From positions 1-64,000 of the forward strand of contig NZ_BCRO01000027.1 in NCBI RefSeq assembly GCF_001552635.1: a stretch of DNA of 64,000 nucleotides, given 5' to 3'. Position 1 is the stretch's first letter. Each line of letters opens with the position of its first letter. The notes below the pieces were generated by a model. It saw only the letters and a list, made by a program, of their open reading frames with translations, did not search any database and was not told the DNA's origin. This stretch comes from Actinomadura hibisca NBRC 15177 (lineage in GTDB: Bacteria > Actinomycetota > Actinomycetes > Streptosporangiales > Streptosporangiaceae). Made by a program: the position numbers and the translations under genes. Of this stretch, positions 45,471 through 54,105 are shown in pieces.

Positions 45471-46277
45471 ATGGCCGGTGCGGGTTTCCCCGCCGCGCGC
45501 AGGCGGCACATCCTGGAGGCCGTACGCGGGAAGGGGTGGGTGGCGCTGCGCGAGCTGGCCGCGACGGTCGGCGGCTCGGAAGCGACTCTCCGGCGGGACG
45601 TGCGCCTGCTCGCGGCCGAAGGGCTGCTGGAGCGGACGCGCGGCGGCGTCCGCCTGCCCGCCACCCTGGCCCGCGAAGCCTCCTACCAGCAGAAGACGCA
45701 GGTGGCGGCCGAAGCCAAGGACGCCATCGCGGCTGCGGCGGCCCGCCTGGTGGAGGACGGCGACGCGATCGTCCTCGGCCCCGGCACCACCACCGAGCGG
45801 CTGGCCGCGCACCTGGTCGTGCGGCGGCGGCTGACCGTCGTGACCAACTCGCTCCCGGTCGCGCAGACGCTCGCCGCCGCCTCCGGCGTGGAGGTGGTGA
45901 TGACCGGGGGCGTGCTGCGCGGATCGATCCTCGCGCTGGTCGGCGCCGCCGCCGAGCAGTCGCTGGCGGGCCTGCGGGTGCGCGCCGCGTTCCTGTCGGG
46001 CAACGGGCTGACCGCCGAACGCGGGCTGTCCACGCCGAACATGGACGTCGCGGTGGTCGACCGGGCGCTGGCGGCGGTGGCCACCGAGGTCGTCGTGCTC
46101 GCCGACGCCACGAAGGTCGGCGTGGAGGCCGTCCACCCGACGGTGCCACCCGAGGCGATGGCGGCGCTGGTGACCGACGTCCCCGACGGCTGCCCGGAGG
46201 TGGCCGCGCTGGCGGACCGGGGCGTGCGCGTCGTGACCGCCCGACCGGCTGAGGCCATCGGTTCTGTCGTTATCTGA
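45471..46277 (+). CDS. DeoR/GlpR-family regulator of the galactose locus
   Basis: This 268-residue DeoR protein has its HTH at about 8-62 (RRRHILEAVRGKGWVALRELAAT, SEATLRRDVRLLAAEGLLER) and a DeoRC effector domain (GDAIVLGPGTTTERLAAHL, LTVVTNSLPVAQTLAAAS, ATKVGVEAVHPTVP). It is a close paralog of the protein at 43442-44227, sharing long stretches such as VEVVMTGG-LRGSI and ERGLSTPNM. It is divergent from galK and followed by the ABC importer, and a TGACAGA/TCTGTC operator lies on each side of it. It is therefore the best candidate for the local repressor, relieved by a galactose-derived phosphate. Confidence 0.9.
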   Translation: MAGAGFPAARRRHILEAVRGKGWVALRELAATVGGSEATLRRDVRLLAAEGLLERTRGGVRLPATLAREASYQQKTQVAAEAKDAIAAAAARLVEDGDAIVLGPGTTTERLAAHLVVRRRLTVVTNSLPVAQTLAAASGVEVVMTGGVLRGSILALVGAAAEQSLAGLRVRAAFLSGNGLTAERGLSTPNMDVAVVDRALAAVATEVVVLADATKVGVEAVHPTVPPEAMAALVTDVPDGCPEVAALADRGVRVVTARPAEAIGSVVI

Positions 46278-46292
46278 TCGATATTGACAGAA
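46262..46292 (+). promoter_or_regulatory. DeoR-type operator before the sugar ABC operon
   Basis: TTCTGTC (46262-46268) and GACAGAA (46286-46292) form a perfect 7-bp inverted repeat with a 17-base spacer. It straddles the deoR stop codon and lies 59 bp upstream of the binding-protein ATG. It uses the same half-site as the galK/deoR operator but with a longer spacer. Confidence 0.65.
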
Positions 46293-46350
46293 AGCGAGCG
46301 CCGATGGCTGAATTGCGGGCACCCACCCCGGTTCGTGAAAGGACCCGACC

Positions 46351-47436
46351 ATGGTCAAGCCCCCGCGTCGCGGCGCTCGCCTGAGGGCCGTGCTGGCCGC
46401 CTCGTCCGTCGCGCTGCTCGCCGTGTCCGGCTGTGCCAAGTCCGAGGACGGCGGCGACGCCGGCAAGGATCAGGGCGGCCAGGGGCAGCAGGCCGTGCAG
46501 TCCACCGCCGCGGCGGGCCCGACCTGCTCGCTCGACAAGTTCGGGGGCGAGAAGTTCGACCTCAAGAGCGCGGTGGTCGGCTTCTCGCAGTCGGAGAAGG
46601 AGGCCAACCCGTTCCGCATCGCCGAGACCGGCTCGATCAAGGCCGAGGCGGGCAAGATCGGCATCTCCAAGCTGCGCGCCACCAACGCCCAGTCCCAGTT
46701 CAGCAAGCAGATCAGCGACGTGCAGCAGCTCATCGCGCAGGGCGCGAAGGCGCTGGTGATCGCGCCGCTGAACTCCGACGGCTGGGAGCCGGTGCTGCGC
46801 CAGGCCGCGGCCAAGAAGATCCCGATCGTCACCGTGGACCGCAAGATCAACGGCACCCCGTGCCAGGACTACCTGACCTTCATCGGCTCGGACTTCGTGG
46901 AGCAGGGCAAGCGCGCCGCCGACCAGATGATCAAGGCGCTGGACGGCAAGGGCAAGGTCGCGATCCTGCTCGGCGCGGCCGGCAACAACGTCACCACCGA
47001 GCGCACCCAGGGCTTCAAGCAGCAGATCCAGGCCAAGGCCCCCGGCATCCAGGTCACCTTCGAGCAGACCGGCGAGTTCGCCCGCGAGAAGGGCCAGCAG
47101 GTCACCGAGCAGCTCGTGCAGAGCCACCCCGACATCGACGCCATCTACGCCGAGAACGACGAGATGGCCCTCGGCGCGGTGACCGCGCTGAAGGGCGCGG
47201 GCAAGAAGGCGGGCGACGTCAAGATCGTGTCGGTGGACGGCACCCGCGCCGCCGTGCAGGGCATCGTGGACGGCTGGATCCACGCGGTGATCGAGTCGAA
47301 CCCGCGCTTCGGCCCGCTGGCCTTCCAGACGTTGCAGAAGTTCCTCGACGGCGAGGGCATCCCGGAGAAGGTCATCATCAGCGACCGCGAGTACGACTCC
47401 GCCAACGCCAAGGAGTCGCTGGCGGGCGCGTACTAG
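46351..47436 (+). CDS. Sugar ABC transporter substrate-binding lipoprotein (YtfQ-like)
   Basis: This 361-residue lipoprotein has the lipobox LLAVSGC (Cys about 29) after an Arg-rich signal peptide, and a Gly/Gln linker. The periplasmic-binding-type domain (about 65-355) aligns by eye with E. coli YtfQ: VVGFSQSEKEANPFRIAETGSIK, ALVIAPLNSDGWEPVLRQA, IPIVTVDRKI, VAILLGAAGNNVTTERTQGF, YAENDEMALGAV and IVSVDGTRAAV. YtfQ binds galactofuranose and related galactose forms. It starts the operon binding protein, ATPase, permease, permease, galT. A DeoR-type operator lies just upstream. Galactose or galactofuranose is the likely ligand. Confidence 0.9.
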   Translation: MVKPPRRGARLRAVLAASSVALLAVSGCAKSEDGGDAGKDQGGQGQQAVQSTAAAGPTCSLDKFGGEKFDLKSAVVGFSQSEKEANPFRIAETGSIKAEAGKIGISKLRATNAQSQFSKQISDVQQLIAQGAKALVIAPLNSDGWEPVLRQAAAKKIPIVTVDRKINGTPCQDYLTFIGSDFVEQGKRAADQMIKALDGKGKVAILLGAAGNNVTTERTQGFKQQIQAKAPGIQVTFEQTGEFAREKGQQVTEQLVQSHPDIDAIYAENDEMALGAVTALKGAGKKAGDVKIVSVDGTRAAVQGIVDGWIHAVIESNPRFGPLAFQTLQKFLDGEGIPEKVIISDREYDSANAKESLAGAY

Positions 47437-47551
47437 ACCCCGCCCGGCCGGACCCACGTCCGGCCCCCGACCCCGTCACCTCTCCGCACCGGCGGGCGGC
47501 CCCCACCTCCCGGGCCGCCCGCCGATGCGGAGTCCCCCGCCTGGAGTGGCC

Positions 47552-49183
47552 GTGTCCCCATCCGATCCCGCCGTCCCGGACGAGCCGCTCATCGAGGCCA
47601 CCGGCATCGTGAAGCGGTTCCCCGGCGTCCTCGCGCTCGACGACGTCTCCTTCGACCTGCGCCCCGGCGAGGCGCACGCCCTGGTGGGGGAGAACGGCGC
47701 GGGCAAGTCGACCCTGCTGAAGGTGCTCACCGGCGTCTACCGGCCCGACGCGGGCAGCCTGCGCGTGTGCGGCGAACCGGCCGCCTTCTCCGGCCCCATG
47801 GACGCCCAGAACGCGGGCGTCCAGGCCATCCACCAGGAGATCGGGCTCGTCCCCCTGATGAGCGTGGCCCGCAACCTGCTCCTCGGGCGGGAGCCGCGCA
47901 CCAGGCTCGGCCTGCTCGACATGCGCGCGCTGCACCGCCGCGCCGCCGAGCTGCTCGAACCCTACGGCGTGCGCGTCGACGTGCGCCGCCCGCTGCGCTC
48001 GTTCGGCGTCGGCACCCAGCAGATGGTGGCGCTGGCCCGCGCGGTGTCGGTGGACGCCCGCGTCGTCGTCATGGACGAACCCACCAGCTCGCTGGAGCCC
48101 CGCGAGGTCGAGACGCTGTTCGGCGTGATCGACCGGCTGCGCGCGCAGGGCATCGCGGTCGTCTACGTCAGCCACCGCATGGACGAGCTGTTCCGCGTCT
48201 GCGACCGCGTGACCGTCCTGCGCGACGGCAGGCTCGTGCACACCGGCGCGCTCGCCGACCTGGACCGGCTGCGGCTGGTCTCCCTCATGCTCGGCCGGGA
48301 CGCGGCGGAGGTCCGCGCGCACGGCCTCACCAAGTTCTCCGGCGACCACGAACGCGCCGACGACGCGCCGGTGCTGGAGGCGCGCGGCCTGACCCGCCGC
48401 CACCAGCTCCACGGCGTGTCGGTGACCGTGCGGCCCGGCGAGGTCGTCGGCCTCGGCGGCCTGCTCGGCTCGGGCCGCAGCGAGACCGCCAAGGCCATCG
48501 CCGGGGCGCTGCCCACCGACGGCGGCACCGTCGTCATCGCCGGGACCGAGCTGCGCCGCCCCACCACCGCCCGCTCGACCCGGGCCGGGGTGGCGCTGCT
48601 GCCCGAGGACCGCAAGGCCGAGGGCATCGTCCCGACGTTGTCGATCCGCGACAACATCGCGCTCGCGGCCCTGCCCGCCCTGTCGCGGGCCGGGCTCGTC
48701 TCCGAGGCCCGCATCGACCGGATCGTCGAGACGTTCATGACGCGGCTGCGCATCAAGGCGTCCTCGGTGCAGCAGCGGGTCGGCGAGCTGTCGGGCGGCA
48801 ACCAGCAGAAGGTGCTGCTGGCCCGCTGGCTCGCGACCGGCCCCAAGGTGCTGCTGCTGGACGAGCCGACGCGCGGCATCGACGTCGGCGCGAAGGCCGA
48901 GGTACAGACGCTGATCGACGAGCTGGCGCAGGAGGGCCTCGGCGTGCTGCTGATCTCCTCCGACCTGGAGGAGCTGGTCGAGGGCTCCGACCGCGTGGTC
49001 GTGCTGCGCGACGGCGCGGTCGCGGGCGAGCTGACCGGCGACCAGGTCACCGAGCAGGGCGTGATGGCCGCCATCGCCACCGCGCCCGCCACGCCGCCCA
49101 CCACCGAGCCCGCCGCCGGACCCGGAGCGGGGGAGGGCCCGGCCCGCCCCGCCGAGGACGCCCCGTCACCGGGAGAGGACTGA
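47552..49183 (+). CDS. Sugar ABC transporter ATP-binding protein (YtfR-like, two domains)
   Basis: This ATPase of about 543 residues has two ABC domains in the ribose/galactose (CUT2) style. Domain 1 has Walker A GENGAGKST (about 48), a degenerate signature SFGVGTQQMV (about 152) and Walker B VVVMDEPTSSLE. Domain 2 has a degraded Walker A GLLGSGRSET, the signature LSGGNQQKVLL (about 413) and Walker B VLLLDEPTRGID. This asymmetry is normal for the family. GTG 47552 follows GGAG at five bases. ATG 47525 is an upstream alternative adding nine residues. It sits between binding protein and permease genes. A Pro/Ala-rich tail of about 35 residues ends the protein. Confidence 0.9.
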   Translation: MSPSDPAVPDEPLIEATGIVKRFPGVLALDDVSFDLRPGEAHALVGENGAGKSTLLKVLTGVYRPDAGSLRVCGEPAAFSGPMDAQNAGVQAIHQEIGLVPLMSVARNLLLGREPRTRLGLLDMRALHRRAAELLEPYGVRVDVRRPLRSFGVGTQQMVALARAVSVDARVVVMDEPTSSLEPREVETLFGVIDRLRAQGIAVVYVSHRMDELFRVCDRVTVLRDGRLVHTGALADLDRLRLVSLMLGRDAAEVRAHGLTKFSGDHERADDAPVLEARGLTRRHQLHGVSVTVRPGEVVGLGGLLGSGRSETAKAIAGALPTDGGTVVIAGTELRRPTTARSTRAGVALLPEDRKAEGIVPTLSIRDNIALAALPALSRAGLVSEARIDRIVETFMTRLRIKASSVQQRVGELSGGNQQKVLLARWLATGPKVLLLDEPTRGIDVGAKAEVQTLIDELAQEGLGVLLISSDLEELVEGSDRVVVLRDGAVAGELTGDQVTEQGVMAAIATAPATPPTTEPAAGPGAGEGPARPAEDAPSPGED

Positions 49184-49184
49184 T

Positions 49185-50153
49185 ATGTCGCAAGCGACCG
49201 CGGCCCCCGCCCGGCCCGCGCTCGACCGGAGCCGCGCGCTGGCCTGGCTCCAGGACTACGGCGTGTACCTCGCGGTGGCCCTGCTGCTGCTGTTCAACGC
49301 CCTGTTCACGCCGCACTTCCTGGAGGTCGGCAACTTCCGCACGCAACTGGTGCAGGTCGCGCCGATCGTGATCGTCTCGCTCGGCATGGCGCTGGTGATC
49401 GGCACCGAGGGCGTGGACCTGTCCGTCGGCTCGGTGATGTCGCTCGCCGCGGCCGTGTCGGTGCTCTACCTGGGGTACGGCGTAGCCCCGGCGTTGCTGA
49501 TGGCGCTGGTGGCGGGCGCGTTCAGCGGCGTCGTCGGCGGGTCGCTGGTCGCCTTCGTGGGCGTGCAGCCGATCGTGGCGACGCTGGCGCTGCTGGTCGG
49601 GCTGCGCGGCCTGGCCAACGTCCTGGTGCCGCAGCTCAAGGAGTTCCGCGACCCGGCCCTGCTGTCGCTCGGCAGCGACGCGGTCCTCGGCGTGCCCTAC
49701 GTGGTGCTCGTGGCCGCCGTGGTCGTCGCCGTGGTCGGGTTCCTGATGCGGCGCACCACCTTCGGCCGCCGCCTGGTGGCGATCGGCGGCAACCGCCGCG
49801 CCGCCGAGCTGTCGGGCCTGCCGGTGCGGCGCGTCCTGGTGACGGTCTACGCGCTGTCCGGCGTGCTGGCCGCCGTCGCGGGCGTGCTGGCCACCGCGCG
49901 CCTCCAGGCCGCCGACCCCACCTCGCTCGGCCTGTTCATGGAGCTGTCGGCCATCACCGCCGTGGTGGTGGGCGGCACGCCGCTGACGGGCGGGCGCGTG
50001 CGGGTGGCGGGCACCGTGATGGGCGCGCTGCTGATGCAACTGCTGACCTCTACCCTGACCAAGCACGACCTGCCCTCGTCCTGGAACCAGATGGCGCAGG
50101 CCGCCATCATCCTCGTCGCCGTCTACGCAGCCCGGGAGAGGACGACCCGATGA
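49185..50153 (+). CDS. Sugar ABC transporter permease (YtfT-like)
   Basis: This 322-residue BPD_transp_2 permease has about nine helices. The family core LVQVAPIVIVSLGMALVIGTEG, VDLSVGSVMSLAAAVSVLYL and VVVGGTPLTGGRVRVAGT is intact. It forms half of the membrane channel with the following permease. The order matches E. coli ytfQ-ytfR-ytfT-yjfF. ATG 49185 lies two bases after the ATPase stop with GGGAGAGGA upstream, and the end overlaps the next gene by four bases. Confidence 0.9.
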   Translation: MSQATAAPARPALDRSRALAWLQDYGVYLAVALLLLFNALFTPHFLEVGNFRTQLVQVAPIVIVSLGMALVIGTEGVDLSVGSVMSLAAAVSVLYLGYGVAPALLMALVAGAFSGVVGGSLVAFVGVQPIVATLALLVGLRGLANVLVPQLKEFRDPALLSLGSDAVLGVPYVVLVAAVVVAVVGFLMRRTTFGRRLVAIGGNRRAAELSGLPVRRVLVTVYALSGVLAAVAGVLATARLQAADPTSLGLFMELSAITAVVVGGTPLTGGRVRVAGTVMGALLMQLLTSTLTKHDLPSSWNQMAQAAIILVAVYAARERTTR

Positions 50154-51163
50154 CATCGCTGACCACCGTCCCCGCGCCGATCGGGGAGGCGGCGTCCCCG
50201 CCGGGCGCCTCCCGCGCCGAGCGTGCCGGGCACCTGCTCCAGCAGCACGGCGCGGCGATCGTGCTCATGCTCGTCGTGGCGGTCGCCTCGCTCGCCTTCG
50301 ACGGCTTCGCCTCCGGCGGCAACCTCGCCAACCTCGCGGTCAGCTCCTCGTTCGTGGCGATCCTCGCCGTCGGCATGACCTTCGTGATCATCACCGGGGG
50401 CATCGACCTGTCGGTGGGCTCGCAGTTCGCGCTCGGCGGCGTGCTCGCCGCCTGGGCGTCCCAGTACGGCTGGCTGGCCGCGCTCGCCCTGCCGCTCGCG
50501 GTTTGCGGAACCATCGGACTGGCTCAGGGCTGGCTCATCGCCCGGACCGGGATGGCCCCGTTCATCGTCACGCTCGCGGGCCTGCTCGGGGCGCGCGGGC
50601 TGATGCTGGCGGTCTCGGACGAGGGCTCCAACACCTACCTGGTCAAGAGCTCGACGTTCGCCGAGTTCGGGCAGGGCGAGTTCCTCGGCCTGGCCTACCC
50701 CGTCTACGTCGCCCTGGTGCTGTTCGGGCTCGGCGCGCTGCTGCTGCAACGTTCCCGCTTCGGCCAGAACACCTTCGCCATCGGCGGCAGCGAGGACTCC
50801 GCCCGCCTCATGGGCGTCCCGGTGGCCCGCACGAAGATCACGGTCTACCTGCTGACCGGGCTGCTGGCGGGGCTGGCGGGCGCGCTGAACGCCGCCCGGC
50901 TGTCCTCGGGCGTCACGATCCTGGGCGTCGGGATGGAGCTGGACGTCATCGCGGGCGTGGTCATCGGCGGCACCCTGCTCACCGGCGGGGCGGGCTCGTT
51001 GTCGGGCACGCTCGCGGGCGTCCTGCTGCTCGGCACGATCCAGAACGTCATCAACCAGATCGGCAGCCTGACCTCCGCCTACCAGCAGGTCGTCAGCGGC
51101 GCGTTCCTCGCCGTCGTGGTCGTCGTGCAGCGCTACCTGAGCCGGGTGCAGCGGCTGACATGA
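50150..51163 (+). CDS. Sugar ABC transporter permease (YjfF-like)
   Basis: This 337-residue BPD_transp_2 permease is paralogous to the previous one. It has FVAILAVGMTFVIITGGIDLSVGSQFALGG, split by a helix turn, and GVVIGGTLLTGGAGSLSGTLAGVLL, and about ten helices. It pairs with the YtfT-like subunit to make the channel of the galactose/galactofuranose importer. The ATG overlaps the upstream stop (ATGA) and the end overlaps galT by four bases. Import and galactose-1-phosphate use are thus encoded on one message. Confidence 0.9.
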   Translation: MTSLTTVPAPIGEAASPPGASRAERAGHLLQQHGAAIVLMLVVAVASLAFDGFASGGNLANLAVSSSFVAILAVGMTFVIITGGIDLSVGSQFALGGVLAAWASQYGWLAALALPLAVCGTIGLAQGWLIARTGMAPFIVTLAGLLGARGLMLAVSDEGSNTYLVKSSTFAEFGQGEFLGLAYPVYVALVLFGLGALLLQRSRFGQNTFAIGGSEDSARLMGVPVARTKITVYLLTGLLAGLAGALNAARLSSGVTILGVGMELDVIAGVVIGGTLLTGGAGSLSGTLAGVLLLGTIQNVINQIGSLTSAYQQVVSGAFLAVVVVVQRYLSRVQRLT

Positions 51164-52230
51164 CGGCTCCCGGAACCGGGGACGACGTCCTCGACGCGCA
51201 CAGCACGGCCGTCCCGCTGGCCGACGGGCGCGAACTCATCTACTTCGACGACGGGCCGGGCCACGACCGCTCGGCCCCCGACCAGCGTGTCCTGCCCGCC
51301 CGGGACATGCGCTCCGAGGTCCGCTACGACCCGATCAGCGGCGACTGGGTGACCATGGCGGCCCACCGGCAGTCCCGGACCCACCTGCCCGGCCGGGACG
51401 AGTGCCCGCTGTGCCCGTCCGCGCCCGGACGGCACGGCGAGATCCCGGCGTCCGGCTACCACGTGGTGACCTTCGAGAACCGCTTCCCCTCGCTCGGCGG
51501 CCCGCCTGCCGGGGGCCGCTGCGAGGTCGTGTGCTTCACCGACGACCACGGCTCGTCCTTCTCCCACCTGCCGGAACGCAGGCTGGAGACGCTCGCGCGG
51601 GCGTGGACGCACCGGACCCGGAAGCTCGCCGAGCTGCCCGGCGTCGAGTACGTCTTCGTGTTCGAGAACCGGGGCGACGAGATCGGCGCGACCCTGCAAC
51701 ACCCGCACGGGCAGATCTACGCCTACCCGTTCGTTCCGGCGCGCGTCGCCCGCGCGCTGGACATGGCGCGGTCCTACCGGGCGGAGCGGGGCGGCTGCCT
51801 GTTCTGCGCCGTCGTGGCGGCGGAGAGCGCCGCCGAACGCGTCGTCGCGCGGACCGACCGGTTCGTCGCGTTCGTCCCTGAGGCGGCGCGCTGGCCGTAC
51901 GAGGTGCACATCTACCCGCACCGGCACGCGACCGGCCTGCCCGACCTCCAGCCGGACGAGCGCGCCGAGCTGATGGTCCTCTACCGCGACGTCCTGCGCC
52001 GCTTCGACCACCTCTTCGACGCCCCCGCGCCGTACGTGGCCCACCTCCAGCAGGCCCCGGCGGGCCCGGACGCCGAGCTGGCGCACCTCTCGGTGCGGAT
52101 CTTCACGCCCCGCCGGGCCGAGAACAAGCTGAAATACCTGGCGGCTAGCGAGTCGGGCGCGGGCGCGTTCATCAACGACGTGCTGCCCGAGACGGCCGCG
52201 CGCCATCTCCGCCGGGCGGGTCGGGCGTAG
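51160..52230 (+). CDS. galT: Galactose-1-phosphate uridylyltransferase
   Basis: This 356-residue HIT-superfamily enzyme exchanges UMP between UDP-glucose and galactose-1-phosphate. The catalytic ATLQHPHGQIYAYPF is at about residue 183, with the nucleophile as the second His of HPH. The N-terminal RYDPISGDWVTMAAHR and the zinc-type DECPLCPS are present, as are the later EVHIYPHRHATGLPDL and QQAPAGPDAELAHL. ATG 51160 overlaps the permease stop by four bases. The open frame upstream is a shadow. It completes the Leloir steps with galK in this locus, while the epimerase galE must lie elsewhere. A weak hairpin (CGGTGCG 52231-52237 with CGCACCG 52250-52256) follows the stop. Confidence 0.95.
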   Translation: MTAPGTGDDVLDAHSTAVPLADGRELIYFDDGPGHDRSAPDQRVLPARDMRSEVRYDPISGDWVTMAAHRQSRTHLPGRDECPLCPSAPGRHGEIPASGYHVVTFENRFPSLGGPPAGGRCEVVCFTDDHGSSFSHLPERRLETLARAWTHRTRKLAELPGVEYVFVFENRGDEIGATLQHPHGQIYAYPFVPARVARALDMARSYRAERGGCLFCAVVAAESAAERVVARTDRFVAFVPEAARWPYEVHIYPHRHATGLPDLQPDERAELMVLYRDVLRRFDHLFDAPAPYVAHLQQAPAGPDAELAHLSVRIFTPRRAENKLKYLAASESGAGAFINDVLPETAARHLRRAGRA

Positions 52231-52271
52231 CGGTGCGGGTGGGGCGGCGCGCACCGGAGTAGATTGGTGGG

Positions 52272-53030
52272 ATGGCGGTGCTCGTTGTGCCCTATCACCA
52301 GGACAAACGGCTGATCGACGGGTGCGTTCCGCTCCCGTCCACCGGCGACGTGCGGGTCCTGGAGCCGGAGTTGCCCGAAGGCGACATCTGGCAGCGGCTG
52401 GCCGCGCTCGACGACGCCGTGGCGGACGAGGTCGCCGCGGCCCTCGGCGAGGGCGGGCCGGTGGCCGTGCTGTCGGGGGACTGCCTCGTCGCGATGGGCG
52501 TGCTGGCGGGGGCGCAGCGGGCCGGGTTGCGTCCCGGCGTCATATGGTTCGACGCGCACGGCGACGTGCACACCCTCGAAACGACGACCTCCGGCTACCT
52601 GGGCGGCCTGTCGTTGCGGCTGCTCCTGGGCGCGCACCCCGGACTGCTGGCGGAGCCGCTCGGCGTGGAGCCGGTGACCGAGGACCGGACCGTCCTGGTG
52701 GACGCCCGCGACCTCGACCCGCCGGAGGAGCGGTACCTGCGGACCAGCATGATCCGGCGCGGCCACGTGGCGGACGTGGCGTACGCGTCGCTGCCGGAGG
52801 GGCCGCTGATCGTGCACGTGGACGTCGACGTGGCCGACCCCGGCGAGCTGCCCGGCCTGCTGATGCCGTCGCTGGGCGGCCCGTCGGCCGCCCAGGTGGT
52901 CGCGGCGGTGGACCGGATCAGGGAGACCGGGCGGATCGGCGTGCTCAGCGTCGCCTGCACGTGGCACCCGACCGGTCGGGACGACGTCCGCCGGGCCCGC
53001 GAGGAGCTGCTGCGCGGACTGCTCGGCTGA
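52272..53030 (+). CDS. Arginase/agmatinase-superfamily protein
   Basis: This 252-residue ureohydrolase-fold protein retains several Mn-site motifs: WFDAHGDVHT (about residue 96, DAHxD), VLSGDCLVAMG (about 70) and HVDVDVADPGELPG (about 182). In the usual arginase GGDHS motif the metal-binding His follows the Asp, but here it is Cys, and the SxDxD segment lacks its usual Ser. The protein could thus be a catalytically altered member with a different substrate, or it may bind one metal. It is a single gene between galT and the ANTAR region, with ATG 52272 following GGTGGG. Confidence 0.85.
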   Translation: MAVLVVPYHQDKRLIDGCVPLPSTGDVRVLEPELPEGDIWQRLAALDDAVADEVAAALGEGGPVAVLSGDCLVAMGVLAGAQRAGLRPGVIWFDAHGDVHTLETTTSGYLGGLSLRLLLGAHPGLLAEPLGVEPVTEDRTVLVDARDLDPPEERYLRTSMIRRGHVADVAYASLPEGPLIVHVDVDVADPGELPGLLMPSLGGPSAAQVVAAVDRIRETGRIGVLSVACTWHPTGRDDVRRAREELLRGLLG

Positions 53031-53049
53031 GCGCCGGGCACCTCCGCGT

Positions 53050-53178
53050 TCAGGAGTCGGGAGCCTGGTTGAGGGGGCCGGCCTCGGGGGAGCCGTTGAT
53101 GACGGCCTGGGCCAGGTCGGTCGCCACCCGCGCCGCCGTCACCCGCTGCTCCGGTCCCGGTATCGAGACGGTGCTCAT
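53050..53178 (-). CDS. Possible small protein (42 aa)
   Basis: A 42-codon frame on the minus strand starts at ATG 53178 (MSTVSIPGPEQ) with AGGTAGGG about nine bases upstream, and ends at 53050. The residues (EQRVTAARVATDLAQAVING) look like one amphipathic helix. It follows the GAF-ANTAR gene in the same direction by 41 bp. No homologous family is known to me. It could be a chance frame in GC-rich DNA, and the call rests on the start context. Confidence 0.35.
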   Translation of the reverse strand: MSTVSIPGPEQRVTAARVATDLAQAVINGSPEAGPLNQAPDS

Positions 53179-53219
53179 GGTCGAAACCCTACCTTTCGCC
53201 CGCGGAGGGCCATGATTCA

Positions 53220-53975
53220 CTACCTCGGGGTCGTGTCGGGGTCGAAGCGCAGGGTGCGCGCCACCACCCGCGCCGCGACCCGGGTCACCGGGACATCGTG
53301 GGCGAAGGCGTAGGCGCGAAGCCGCGCCAGCGCCTGCTCCACCGTGCACTTGAGCTGCACCGACACCATCCCCGCCGCCTGGTGCACCTCGGCGCCCAGC
53401 GCCAGCCAGTCGGCCGCCATCACCTCCTCGCCCCACTCCGCGCCGTTGGAGACGTCCCCGCCGGAGTGGACGCGGACGGTGGCCGGCTGGTCGAGCAGCA
53501 GCGTCACCGCCGCGTCGGCCAGCAGCAGCGCGTCGCGGTACTGGGCGGCGTCCAGCGGTCCCGGGCTGTCCCGGCAGGCCACCAGCACCCCGATCCTGGC
53601 GGTCCCGGTCAGCAGGGGGAACGCGAACGCCGCGGCGACATTGCCGGCGTGCGCGGCGGCGGTGAACAGCGGCCAGCGCCGCTCCGACTCGGCGTCGCCC
53701 AGATCGGCGGCCAGCACCGGGCCGCCGACCAGCGCCGCCTCCACGCACGGCCCGTCACCACTGGTCAGCTCGGCCTCCAGCAGCTCGCGGCCCAGCTCGC
53801 CCCGGGCCTGCACCGGCTCCAGCCGCCCGTCGTCCAGCAGTGACACCCCGACGCCGTCGGCCGCGAGCACCCGCATGCACACCACGCACACGTCGACCAC
53901 CGACATCGGTTCGCCGCGAACCTGCGCGCTGTCGGCGATCAACCTCCACACGCGCTCCTGGCGCTGGCTGACCAT
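53220..53975 (-). CDS. GAF and ANTAR domain transcription regulator
   Basis: This 251-residue protein starts with MVSQRQERVWRLIADSAQVRG. The GAF domain spans about 20-150, with the SGDGPCVEAALVGGPVLAADL segment and AAFAFPLLTGTARIGVLVA. The ANTAR domain is at about 175-240 (LGAEVHQAAGMVSVQLKCTVEQALARLRAYAFAHDVPV), the same variant as in the 2042-2848 protein. It should bind RNA hairpins and act as an antiterminator. It is divergent from another GAF-ANTAR gene (54106) and lies two genes from the flagellar block. ATG 53975 is the start closest to the domain. Confidence 0.87.
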   Translation of the reverse strand: MVSQRQERVWRLIADSAQVRGEPMSVVDVCVVCMRVLAADGVGVSLLDDGRLEPVQARGELGRELLEAELTSGDGPCVEAALVGGPVLAADLGDAESERRWPLFTAAAHAGNVAAAFAFPLLTGTARIGVLVACRDSPGPLDAAQYRDALLLADAAVTLLLDQPATVRVHSGGDVSNGAEWGEEVMAADWLALGAEVHQAAGMVSVQLKCTVEQALARLRAYAFAHDVPVTRVAARVVARTLRFDPDTTPR

Positions 53976-54105
53976 CGCGGGACCACCCACTGATTGAGAG
54001 TCTCTCCCTAACCTAAGCCTTCCGGTCCGCGCACCGGGCTCCGTCCCGTCCCCTACCGCCGGGTGGCGCGCCGGGGACGGCGCCAACTGCTCGTGGGCTG
54101 GGGGG

